Positions 1 to 9,409 of a DNA stretch of 64,000 nucleotides are shown piece by piece; positions within the stretch are counted from its first letter, which is position 1, and each line of letters opens with the position of its first letter. Below the pieces are notes generated by a model. The model was given only the letters and a program-made list of their open reading frames with translations. It was not told the DNA's origin and ran no database searches. A program made the position numbers and the translations under genes. Origin of the DNA: Haliotis asinina (lineage: Eukaryota; Mollusca; Gastropoda; Lepetellida; Haliotidae); the NCBI RefSeq assembly GCF_037392515.1, contig NC_090288.1, positions 13,869,969 through 13,933,968 of the forward strand, read 5' to 3'.

Positions 1-830
1 ATTAAAAAAATGGACATACCCAGAGGGTGTTGCCATGGCGATTCACTATCGCAATAAATTTTCCTCCGATGTGCTGAAATACTTGTTACGCTCATCTGAA
101 ATTATAACACTAATGAAGGAATGGTAGGGAGTACAGAAGATTTACTTGCTCGGTTTGCAGATGATACTACTTGTGTTCTACATGGTTCAGAAAGATATTT
201 ATTTGAAACCCTTTGCTCGGTTCTCTGGGGTAAAAGTCAATATGTAAAAAAAACCCAAAACAAAGAAGATTTTAATATGGCTTGGCTCAAAGAAATGATC
301 AAGAATGAAACCAAGCCCCCAAACAAAATTATATTGAAGTCAGCAAGATTTTGACCCTCTAGGTGTAGCATTTGACTCTGATCCAACCCAAATGATGGAA
401 TTGCATTTCATGGATAATCTAAGAACAGGTGAAAAAATAATGTCTACATGATCTACTTGACACCTGTCGGAAGAAATCACTCATGTCATCTAAGTTAAAT
501 CCCCTGTTGTCAGCATTACCAGACTCTCCCGATTAGGTGTTGGAACCTTTCCAAAATAAACAAGTACATATCAAAACAATTGTTTGAATTAAAACCTGCT
601 AAAGGATATTCGATAAACAACGTGTTCCAAGTAGTTTACTTTGAAATTAATATGGTACCCAAAAGTATTTGGTTGAACGACAAAATGGTAAACAATTGGT
701 CTTTTCAGCAATTGGTAAAAGACCTGTCTCATTAGAGCTATGGCAAACTATAAGAATAAATTAATAAATTTTATAAGTAATTCAGTTAATGCAAACAGTC
801 ATTTTTCATGAGAGTCTGAATAACGTTATG
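1..830 (+). pseudogene. LINE reverse transcriptase fragment (decayed)
   Basis: A non-LTR retrotransposon reverse transcriptase remnant. Just upstream of position 121 the + strand reads like the RT motif RGC..GD.LSQ..FL.CAEIL, with stops. The open part from 121 to 354 has LARFADDTTCVLHGSE, where FADD is the catalytic YxDD-type motif of motif C. After 354 the frame is broken, but the text still resembles the post-RT thumb region (VAFDSDPTQMMELHF). The element is 5' truncated by the window edge and carries several stops and shifts, so it is not active. A related piece of the same LINE type lies at 23870-24190. The family (I/L2-like) is inferred from motif style only. Confidence 0.7.
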
Positions 831-1097
831 ACATTAGTAAATGTTAACTTTCTAGAGCTCAACAACACGTCCGCATTTGTCAAAGCTTACTGTAGTGGAA
901 TGGGGTTTTCTAAATTTTAAAACAAATCTTGTCCTTTTTATATTGTATGCCATTGTATATTATACATCTACTTAAAACAGTAACATAAACTCAATATAAC
1001 CATGAAACCTTATACAAACTCAGTGTTTACGAAATCAACATTTTCCAAATTTCCAATAGATAGCTGAGGAAAAGTACTGGAAACTGATTGACAAAAA

Positions 1098-1577
1098 ATA
1101 TATACATGTGCACAAAAGTTAAGCGCCACTATTTTCATAGTGTCTTGATTTCACCACTGAAGGTCAGAAATACAAACTAAAAATGTTTATGACTGAATTA
1201 GGCTTCCATAGATTCTTGAACCTAAGATTGTCAAGATAGGACAAGGAAAACGTTCTGCACGTGCAACTCCATTTCCCTACCATCTGAATCTTGAAAATCG
1301 ATTTTCACACACGTGGTTTCACCGGTCTGTTGTGAGATTCTCCTTTCACTTTAGAGTTAGAAAATCAGTCATGATGGCAGCTGATAAGCATGACAAAATG
1401 TTGGCTTGTCATGCAAGGCAAATGTTTCGTCATCACAGCGTCATCACCCGTTTAGTTGCCAAACATAATCGAACCAATGACGTCAATGACAGGCATAGCT
1501 CTCGTTATGATATATCCAAAGTAGCAGATCACAAAAATAATGGGTGGCGCTCAACTTTTGTACATGTGTATATTATA
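1098..1577. mobile_element. MITE-like internally deleted Tc1 element
   Basis: An approximately 30-bp terminal inverted repeat is visible: the left end 1098-1129 (ATATACATGTGCACAAAAGT...) matches the reverse complement of 1544-1575. Both arms contain the AAAGTT(A/G)AGCGCCAC core. Inside, the + strand open stretch 1332-1580 keeps the N-terminal DNA-binding part of a Tc1-type transposase (ARQMFRHHSVITRLVAKHN, then TNDVNDRHSS, the usual TNDVxDRxRSGRP end of the helix-turn-helix). The DDE catalytic part is absent, so the copy is non-autonomous. Confidence 0.7.
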
Positions 1578-2194
1578 TAATTCCAAATTTCAACCAATAC
1601 AGTGGGTCTGACCATCCGATCTAGTTTGTCGCCTCTTACAACAAGCATGGGTTTCTGAAGACTTAAATCTAACCTCGATCATCCGGTTTCATCTCCTAAA
1701 GGTTGAAATGCATTTACTACACTGATCTTAAGCACACAGGCATCATGAAAAAAACTAGGTGTTGGGGAAATAACTGAGTTTTCACCGAATCACCGAAAGG
1801 TTCTTTTAGCGTACGATACAAAGAGAGTCATAGGTCAGGTCCATCTAAGTGGACACGGCGCATGCTAACCAGTTGTAAATGACCACTCCATTCTCTAGGT
1901 GTTGGGTCTCTGTGCCATATGGTCCTGTGTTCAAAGACATTACATAAATAAAGTAACCCTCGTCCTGACGCTACACAACAGTTTGTTCTTATAGACGGGT
2001 GATTCTGTTACTGGTCCTATTCCTCAACACAGGGATATGTACATCTTCTGGGAGAAATCCGAACTCGTTGACACTCGGAAATGTCAATAAAATATACATG
2101 TGATCATTGTTTTGGAAGAGCTGCCGTTGTTCACCGTTGCCATAAAAGGCGTCTTTGCTTGCCGTAAGAGGCAGCTAACTGGGGTAAGACCTGT

Positions 2195-2360
2195 TACAGC
2201 TGAAGTCAATCTTTGTGTGACAGTAAATGGATTTGAATACATGTCATCGGTTCCCAATTGCGCAGATTGATGCTCATGCTGTTGATCACTGGGTTTACTG
2301 ACCGTCGCCATATAGCTGGAATGTTACTGGGTGTTGCGTAAAGCTAACCTCACTCACTTT
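2195..2360 (-). repeat. Gastropod-type SINE fragment
   Basis: Minus-strand copy of the dispersed SINE. The + strand shows CCCAATTGCGCAGATTGATG, GTTGATCACTGG and TATAGCTGGAATGTTACTGG, then a CTCACTCA end. The same family recurs across the window (13190, 31370, 34100, 34882, 39890, 45230, 46605 and 56290). Confidence 0.75.
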
Positions 2361-2439
2361 GTTCCTATTTTGATTTGGAGATGCGGGAGTAAAGGGGAAA
2401 CGTTTTACGCAGCTTTTTTATCAATATTACAGCGACATG

Positions 2440-2545
2440 GCGGCGAGGGACACGAGAAATGGGCTGTATTTATTGTACCCATGTGGGCAATCGAACTCTG
2501 GTCTTCGTAGAACGCTTTAACCACTAGGCTACCCGAACGCCCTGA
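2440..2545 (-). repeat. tRNA-derived SINE fragment
   Basis: Minus-strand copy. GTACCCATGTGGGCAATCGA followed by GCTTTAACCACTAGGCTACC is the reverse complement of the A-box/B-box head seen in better preserved form at 41387-41558. Confidence 0.7.
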
Positions 2546-3208
2546 TCTGTAGTTGTCTGTGGCAATAGATATGGCAAACGGAGCGTATCAATACGCCAAA
2601 CTACGATAATTCCTGTCACTTATAATGTACACAAGAATTTGGCTTATTTTGAACAAAATCATCTCTTGAATCTTTCAAAACTCATATTGGCTTTGTAAAC
2701 TCGAGCCGGTCTTCATGGACCACGTAAGGTGGACTACTACAAAAACCTACTTCCCCTCTTAATGATATTTTGATACCAAGAGTATTTTATTATGTTTTAG
2801 TCCTCGGTGTCTGGAACTGAAACTGTGTCTCTTCTTTGGATTTGGCTGTGTTGGTTTCTTTCTTGACACCGTCAAAAAACAAAGCACAGCAGAGGTATTT
2901 CGCTTTCGGACCAGTGATAAATAAGGACTAACAGGCACACTTATTAACGGTGCAGCAGCATAGAGCTCGTAGTCGTCATGAAACAATACATACGTCACGT
3001 TGGCAATATTTCAGGTAAATCACAACAAATAGGGATCAATAAAGGTCGAGTTTCTGCTGTAACATTGCCATGAAAACTCAGAAAACTACTAAAAGCCATC
3101 GATATCAAGATCCTCCAAGCGCCCATAAACTGACCATAAACAGAGCATCTTCGCTCCCTATACCTACTCATCACCAAGCAATCATAAATAGTAGCTTACA
3201 CACAAACG

Positions 3209-3500
3209 AGTGAAGTTTTTACCGTCAGCTGATCGTTGTTTACATAAATGGCATGGTTGTACGGTGTTTACACAAGAAGGATAAGTGATGCACAGACAGA
3301 GTAACCTGTAGAGGGATTAGAGGTGGAAGAGCCGTGATGTGATAGACACGAGAATATGAAGTAGTATGGTGACAGCACATTTCCGAGGTGACGTAACGTG
3401 ACGCAACCTCGAAAATATGCTGCCAACAATGACGTCATACAGGTATGACGTCAGAACTACAAGACTCGCCTACCCAACGATTGACGTCACAGGATGGTGT
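3209..3500 (+). repeat. Left long terminal inverted repeat
   Basis: Pairs with 6855-7149 in reverse complement with few differences. Shared blocks include GAAGTTTTTACCGTCAGCTG, GGCATGGTTGTACGGTGTTT, a GGGATTAGAGGTGGAGGAGC-like block and TTTCCGAGGTGACGTAACGT. The arm ends inside the first unit of the CRE tandem array. Confidence 0.8.
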
Positions 3501-3975
3501 GACGTGGTGGTCATACCACAGAAATAAGCGTATGACGTCACAGATAGTCTAGAGGGCATCAATGACGTCATACAGGTATGACGTCAGAACGACAAGACTC
3601 GCGATACACCTACCCAACGATTGACGTCACAGGATGGTGTGACGTGGTGGTGATCGCACAGAAATAAGCGTATGACGTCACAGATAGTCTAGAGGGCATC
3701 AATGACGTCATACAGGTATGACGTCAGAACGACAAGACTCGCGATACACCTACCCAACGATTGACGTCACAGGATGGTGTGACGTGGTGGTGATCGCACA
3801 GAAATAAGCGTATGACGTCACAGAGTCTAGAGGGCATCAATGACGTCATACAGGTATGACGTCAGAACGACAAGACTCGCGATACACCTACCCAACGATT
3901 GACGTCACAGGATGGTGTGACGTGGTGGTGATCGCACAGAAATAAGCGTTTGACGTCACAGATAGTCTAGAGGGA
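3428..3975 (+). repeat. Tandem array of CRE (TGACGTCA) units, 4 copies
   Basis: Four tandem copies of about 133-140 bp start at 3428, 3561, 3701 and 3839. Each copy contains four perfect palindromic TGACGTCA octamers (ATGACGTCATACAGGTATGA pair, TTGACGTCAC and TATGACGTCAC) plus a TGACGTGG half-type site, giving 16 perfect octamers in about 550 bp. TGACGTCA is the consensus binding site of CREB/ATF bZIP factors. Unit 4 has one flanking base changed (TTTGACGTCAC) but keeps the octamer. One mutated copy sits in the right inverted repeat (6858-6935), so the array is an expansion of the inner end of the left repeat. Confidence 0.9.
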
Positions 3976-4193
3976 ATATGGTTGTCATGTGTGAGTGCGT
4001 GCGTGCGCGTGTATGTTAAATAATGTCCTCTTGGCGACAATCCTTTTTGCCTATTCCGCATGCTAATAATTTGCGAATGAACACTAACTATATGTGTACG
4101 ATATAAAAAAAACCATTTTAATACAAGCATACGCAACATAGAATACAATACAACATATGTAACATTTTACGCAGAATAAAATACAAAATAATA

Positions 4194-4720
4194 TCACATT
4201 CTAAAACATGAAATACAATACGACATAAAATAATTATATAATAAATCATCATCATCTTCTATGTAGAGCGGCGAGTATGCCGATGTTCCAGTAAATGGGG
4301 AGGCGCTGTCCTCATCAGGACCATCCAGCGTTTTCATCCTTTTCGTGAATGCAGTGGTCATATGATTTGTACAGGTGCGGGCATAATGACCGCTCCGTGC
4401 ACACTTGTAACAACTGACCGATGGACAGTTTGGAGACCAGTGACTGGAATCCCCGCATTTATAGCAGCTCCCGTAAGGAGAAGCCGTCGGCGTAGTGGGA
4501 TGTGGTGGTGCTGGTGACGACATAGAAGATGTCAAGGAAGGTCATGTCCTCCTGTAATGTCCTCTCTTGTTACATACGGTGCAGGGCATGGGACGGTATT
4601 TTCCCCTGTGTCCCGTCTCCCCTCACCTATTCCCGCACACAGCCTGCAGGCAGTTCTCGAATTTCTGGGGACATTTCCAGCAGTACAAAACTGCAGCAGC
4701 ATCGCACATCTTGATTGAAG
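4194..4720 (-). pseudogene. Multi CCHC zinc-knuckle protein, broken
   Basis: The minus strand open part 4535-4194 encodes two classic zinc knuckles in tandem (CYKCGDSSHWSPNC and CYKCARSGHYARTC), preceded by a Ser/Pro/Thr-rich linker and followed by an acidic tail (EDDDD). Reading the same frame upstream to about 4720 gives further knuckle-like text (CWKCPQKFENC; CTVCNKRGHYRRT) interrupted by two in-frame TGA codons. An initiating ATG is seen at about 4720. Zinc knuckles bind single-stranded nucleic acid, and the role here is unknown. It lies inside the long-inverted-repeat element, divergent from the polymerase fragment. Confidence 0.65.
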
Positions 4721-4982
4721 CCATGGTTCTCTAGTAGATGGTTGCGGTGGCAAGAAACTAGTGAGGAATACGTCTTACTGCACAGGGAGCTGTAGACAGA
4801 ATGATCTTGTCGTGGTCAAGTGCGTGCTCTTACTTGCTCCTCGACCTCGAAGGTTAATTGGGCGTGTCCTCATCGTAGTCACAGAGTAAAAGCTGTCTGT
4901 ACGATTTTCGACGACAACAGCGTCATAACACGGTATCCGGTGGTGATGGTGACGTCAGCGAACAACAGCTGTTTGGTCAGCC

Positions 4983-5549
4983 TTGCCGAGAGTGTCAGGT
5001 GTGGTTTCCCACGAGGGACTGTCACACGGCTCATATCGCCAACCGTATTTGTGGTCGGAGGAAATTTTGGTGTCCAAATGCAAGACCGATAGAAATGCTG
5101 GTCGCGAGTGTGTCACAGAGGGCAAAGATAGGGTATGTTTTCGGTGTAAAAACTTTTTCGGACCTTCTCACAGATGCCACATACCCGTCGTCGACGTCGA
5201 GGAGGACGACCGCGTAGACTATGACTTCACCACGTACGCGTTTTATGATTTCGATTCCATGTGCAACGAAAATGGTAAACACATACCTAATCTACGCGTT
5301 CTCCAACTCAGTTTTGTCAAGTGTATGGGATCAGAATCTGATTACCTGTGTGAGACATGCCCTTGGCGAGGCGAGAGTAAAACGGGGTGCGTACCTGGTG
5401 ATTTTAAGCGGGGAATAACCATAGACGGTCCCCATACCGAAACACTCGTAGGGCAGTTTTTCTTATGTCCAGGACCCCTTTCACCCCTTTCCGTCCAATG
5501 GCAGGACGAGGCGTCCTTAGGTCACGCCCCCCACCACCCCTGTGCGTAA
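4983..5549 (+). pseudogene. DNA polymerase B exonuclease-I region fragment
   Basis: The reading frame contains a zinc-ribbon-like stretch (CVTEGKDRVCFRCKNFFG, then HRC), about 30 acidic residues, then YAFYDFDSM...GKHIPNLRVLQ. This layout (Cys pairs, then F-Y-D-[FL]-[ED] and H-[IV]-P-N-L) is the start of the 3'-5' exonuclease domain in protein-primed family B polymerases of Polintons and adintoviruses. The usual DFE reads DFD here. Further Cys (CETCPWRG) follows, then similarity fades. No polymerase palm motifs are present, so this is a truncated relic of about 190 residues against more than 1000 expected. Confidence 0.6.
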
Positions 5550-5653
5550 CCGCTGACGATGACGAGAGTATGACGCGCCCCAGACACGCAGAAGTCAGTT
5601 AGAAGCCGACTGTTCGAGAGTGAGGTCGCACAGTTTGAGTGGTCCGTACAACG

Positions 5654-6205
5654 ATGTCCAGCTGCTACGTTCCCGATACAGATGATGAGCAGAGGAATGG
5701 AGAAAGATGTAAAGTTTCCTGCAGTAAGAAGACAGAAGTATCAACATCACTGGACTCTGGAAACGAAGACAGTTTGTCAGTGGATGGGAAATATGGCCTC
5801 TCACGTTTCACCGACGACAATGCGGTAGCTGGTTCTAAATTACCGTTTCACGACATGGAGAGAAGAGGAGAAACAGTGAAAGATAGCTGCGGGTATTCTC
5901 GGAGACACATTGGGGAAGCAAGGAAAGTGTTGGTGGATTTAAGCCAGAACTACTACCACGAGCCAATGATTAGCGGCTACGCCAGGATGGCTTCTTTCCA
6001 GGACTGGCCTGAACAACTGGTTCAAAATAGAAGTCAGCTAACCCGGAGAGGGTTCTTTTATTCAGGCCTTGCGGACAAAGTAGTGTGTGCATGGTGTGGT
6101 TTAAGACTGTAGAAATGGTCTGCAGAAGACGATATAGATATTGAACACAACAGGTTCAGCCCTTCTTGCGCATTTCTCAAAATTACCTGCCCCGTACTGA
6201 CATGA
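5654..6205 (+). pseudogene. BIR (IAP-type) domain gene with internal stop
   Basis: From the ATG at 5654 the frame reads a low-complexity leader, then a baculoviral IAP repeat: RMASFQDWP, then LTRRGFFYSGLADKVVCAWCG. A TAG at 6110-6112 interrupts it. The same frame continues past the stop with KWSAEDDIDIEHNRFSPSCA, which supplies the rest of the fold. The zinc ligands C-x2-C, H and C are therefore all present, but split by the stop. BIR proteins inhibit caspases or bind IAP-binding motifs, and large DNA viruses and mobile elements often carry them. No RING is seen downstream. Confidence is high for the BIR motif and lower for any function. Confidence 0.75.
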
Positions 6206-6384
6206 GAACTGTTTTGTGAGTAGAAATATAGTTGTGTCTATGCGTATTTGCGAATAAAATTTGTTTAAATGTTGTTTACTAGCCTCTGTTGTGTTTTATA
6301 TTGATATGTCGACGTTGTTCACCTCGTGGGTACATATTTTGGGGTGGTTTAAACAAATGAAGCATACGGTGCTCGCGCGGTCTT

Positions 6385-6822
6385 GTATTGTAGAGAGCTT
6401 TACACAGATTGCCCGACTCTTATGTCTTCTTTGTATTTGGTAGAATATAACCGTCTTTCCGTGTTGTATTGTAGAGAGTTTTACATACACCGAAGTGCGT
6501 GTTATTTTTGACTGTCTTGGAACATTTGTTTTGCTGCTTTGTATTGTAGAGAGTTTTACATTGACAGTACGACATTTACAGACCTCCTTCAAAAAACTAT
6601 TATTCATTTGCCCTGGTTTTTGCGTTGGGTTTTTTTACGATACGAGGTAAAGAATATGACACTGCTCCTCTTGCTGCTTTACCGTTCTGTACCTCACTTA
6701 TTACCTTTATGTAGAATATCACCGTCTTACCGTCTAGAGAGCTTAACGCGGGCGGGGTGGGCGTGTGATTAAGAGTGCGTAGGAATATGTCTTACGGTCT
6801 AGTATTGTAGAGAGCTTTACAT
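6385..6822 (+). repeat. Subterminal 20-bp direct repeats near right end
   Basis: The motif GTATTGTAGAGAG[CT]TTTACA occurs at about 6385, 6466, 6541 and 6802, with a degenerate copy near 6731 (CGTCTAGAGAGCTTAAC). Spacing is roughly 75-80 bp between the first three. They lie between the BIR pseudogene and the right inverted repeat, mirroring the CRE array at the other side. Confidence 0.75.
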
Positions 6823-6854
6823 GGACTGTATGACATTTCCTAGCCTTGTTTCTA

Positions 6855-7149
6855 ACACCATCCTGTGACGTCAATCATTGGGTAGGCGAGTCTTGTCGTT
6901 CTGATGTCATACCTGTATGACATCATTGTTGGCAGCATATTTTCGAGGTTGCGTCACGTTACGTCACCTCGGAAATGTGCTGTCACCATACTACTTCATA
7001 TTCTCGTGTCTATCACATCACGGCTCCTCCACCTCTAATCCCTCATGTTACTCTGCTTGTGCATCACGTATCCCCATTGTGTAAACACCGTACAACCATG
7101 CCATTTATGTAAACAACGATCAGCTGACGGTAAAAACTTCACTCGTATA
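6855..7149 (-). repeat. Right long terminal inverted repeat
   Basis: Reverse complement of 3209-3500, including one unit of the CRE repeat in which two octamers have become TGATGTCA/TGACATCA. A diverged copy of the outer half appears alone in segmental copy B at 21745-21870. Confidence 0.8.
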
Positions 7150-7179
7150 TGTGTAATACTAAGCTTTCCGTTTAATATA

Positions 7180-8541
7180 CTACTGACAGAAAATAAGGGA
7201 ACCAAGAAATTGAATGTAGATGACTTTGACTGTGACAGGGTCCGTTATCGTGGCGTATCTCCCAAACGCAACATCCAATGACAATGGAATTTCGCATAAT
7301 GCATGCCCAGCACGTGCTACACGTGCATACAGAAGTTAACTCCTGTAAATGTACTGGAGAAGTCGCAATCACTAATGTAATAGAGATTGACACTTACTGA
7401 CAGAAATGCCTCCGAGGCAGTATCTCGGTGAAGCAACAAAATGGAGAATTGTGGGGATGAAAAAGGGGTGGGGGGTGGGGGGTTTTGGGACATCATTATG
7501 TGAAGTTGCCCGGCAGATGGGTAAATCAAAAAGTGTAATTTCACGAAGGTGGGATAAGTACCGTCAAACGGGTGGGGTTGCAACGAGACCTGGGCGTGGT
7601 AGACCAAAATCAACGACACCACGACAGGATCGTCTCATTACGTTAATTGCTCTACGCGATAGGTTTAAATCGGCCCCTGCCAGGAATAGAGAATATCCGC
7701 ACACTCACTGGAAGACGCATTTCAACCTCAACCGTTAAAAACCGACTCTATCAAGCTCGTCTGAAAGCAAGACGGCCTTTTAAGGGTGTCACCCTATCAG
7801 CTCACCATAAGCGCCAAAGATTGGCTTGGGCTAGGCAGCATCAGGGACGGGCTATGCGCCACTGGCGTTACCCCATGTTCTCTGATGAGTCATGGTTTTG
7901 CCTACGATTCACAGATGGCAGAAAACGTTGTTGGCGTCGGAGCGGGGAACGATATGCCAGAGCAGCAATTCTTGACCATGATCGATATGGAGATGGTAGT
8001 GTCATGGTGTGGGGTGGGATTACACATGACAGACGATCAGATTTGGTCATCATTAACGGAACCATGACTGGTCAGCGATACGTTGACCAAATATTGCGTC
8101 CTGTTGTGGCTCCATTGGCTAGAGTTATCGGCCGAAATTTTGTATTCCAAGATGATAATGCCAGACCACATCGGGCCCGAATTGTCTCCGCTTATCTCCG
8201 ACAAGAAGGTATCCAGACATTGGACTGGCCCTCTAAGTTCCCAGACCTGTCCCCAATTGAACATCTCTGGGACGTTCTTGATTGAAGGGTGTACGCCAGG
8301 GACCCAGGACCCACCAACCTAGCCCAGCTTGGTGCAGCTCTCCAAGATAAATGGCGGGCAATACCACGGGCAACCATCCGGAAATTGATTAACAGCATGC
8401 CATCAAGGTGCCGTGAATGTGTTGCCCAACATGGTGCACACACCAGATATTGAACTTGACGCCTAAAATTGATTTAGTGGATATTTAAAGCAGTTTCAAA
8501 TTCGTTATCATTTCATTAGTTCCCTCATTTCTTGTCGGTAG
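7180..8541 (+). mobile_element. Tc1-type DNA transposon
   Basis: Inverted termini CTACTGACAGAAAATAAGGG (7180) and the reverse complement of CCCTCATTTCTTGTCGGTAG (8541) are flanked by TA on both sides (7178-7179 and 8542-8543), the standard Tc1/mariner target duplication. Length is 1.36 kb, as expected for a full-length Tc1. It interrupts copy A; the corresponding junction in copy B (near 21905) has no element. Confidence 0.9.
7406..8453 (+). pseudogene. Tc1 transposase (DD34E), frameshift and nonsense
   Basis: Cut-and-paste transposase. The ATG at 7406 opens an N-terminal helix-turn-helix (CEVARQMGKSKSVISRRWDK) and a GRGRPKSTT linker. A frameshift near 7685 moves the frame, which then continues with TGRRISTSTVKNRLYQARL, the first catalytic Asp in FSDESWF, GGSV-like GDGSVMVWGGI, the second Asp in FQDDNARPH and the Glu in SPIEHLWD. 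The spacing between the second D and E is 34 residues. A TGA at 8282-8284 stops the frame just after the catalytic Glu, and the family C-terminus follows in frame to the stop at 8451. About 350 residues would be normal. One shift and one nonsense codon suggest recent inactivation. Confidence 0.9.
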
Positions 8542-8992
8542 TATATTTACGCCACTTGCTTGATAAAGGTGTTGGCAGATACACCGTAACATCGCCCACA
8601 TCAATAATAAATCAGTTGTCTATCCATAGAACTTTCCCTGTTATAAATATGTATTCTCCGTTCTCCCATGAAAAGATCAAGAGATAAGATAAAGCAGTGT
8701 TGCGTGGTGAGAGTCTTCTTGAAGTAGTCATTTTCATCCAACACGACCAAATGAAACAAATACGTCTAGTTCCGCAAAGAGTGTTTGGAACTTTTGTAGT
8801 CGTCGTCAAATAATTCTTCCAGCTATTCAAATAATTATGCCACCATAGGAGACCCATTCACTGTCAATATATAGCAACTCAGCACAGCATAACAGAACAA
8901 GCAGAGTGATAAGATGTCAGACGGTTAAAACTGGGCGCATGGAGAAGTGTTGTCTTGTTTTCAGAAAGTACTAAATTATTTCAGTGCGTGTT

Positions 8993-9019
8993 GGAGGTGG
9001 AGGTGGAGGTGGAGGTGGA
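8993..9019. repeat. GGAGGT microsatellite
   Basis: Four to five GGAGGT hexamers in a row, upstream of exon 1 of the copy A gene. Not present in copy B. Confidence 0.85.
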
Positions 9020-9409
9020 CTATGAAGACTATTTCTATCCTGGATCCTCAAGTGTTTCACTTGTAAAACATACAAAACTACAATAAACGGTCATTGGTAA
9101 ATCATGATCATTAGACCTAAAGGTGGACGTGTTTGTCTAGTAGATGCCCAAGAAGAATCTTGGTGTGACACGCCTCATACACGCTACGTGGCAGACACCT
9201 GAAAACACTGTTCACGCCCACCTCTGCTATGGTATGGATAGTTCAGCTCTTCACTGGGGTCACAACGCCGGTCTCATCATCCTTTCTGGATACGCCAAGT
9301 TCGCAACCAATCACTGACCCAGGTCACACAATCAATATACTCCTGACTAATGTTCCTCAGCAAATGCCTAACATCCAGAACATTCTATTTGAAACAAGGA
9401 CAAGCAAAC

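Larger units (their letters stand above)
3209..7149. mobile_element. Polinton/adintovirus-like non-autonomous element
   Basis: A 3.9-kb unit bounded by long inverted repeats (3209-~3500 and ~6855-7149). The termini read AGTGAAG...CTTCACT, that is 5'-AG...CT-3', as in Polinton/Maverick elements. The interior carries a protein-primed type DNA polymerase B exonuclease-I fragment, a multi-CCHC zinc-knuckle pseudogene on the minus strand and a BIR (IAP) pseudogene. Subterminal tandem repeats sit at each side. Integrase, capsid and ATPase genes are absent and all coding parts are broken or partial, so this is an old deletion derivative. I found no clear 6-bp target duplication. Assignment to Polinton/adintovirus, rather than a malacoherpesvirus-like or other viral source, is inference from the polymerase motif, long repeats and gene mix. 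Confidence 0.55.

Noticed and set aside
3400..3980. CRISPR-like array
   Set aside because: Units are contiguous ~138-bp tandem repeats without unique spacers, in a eukaryotic transposon context.
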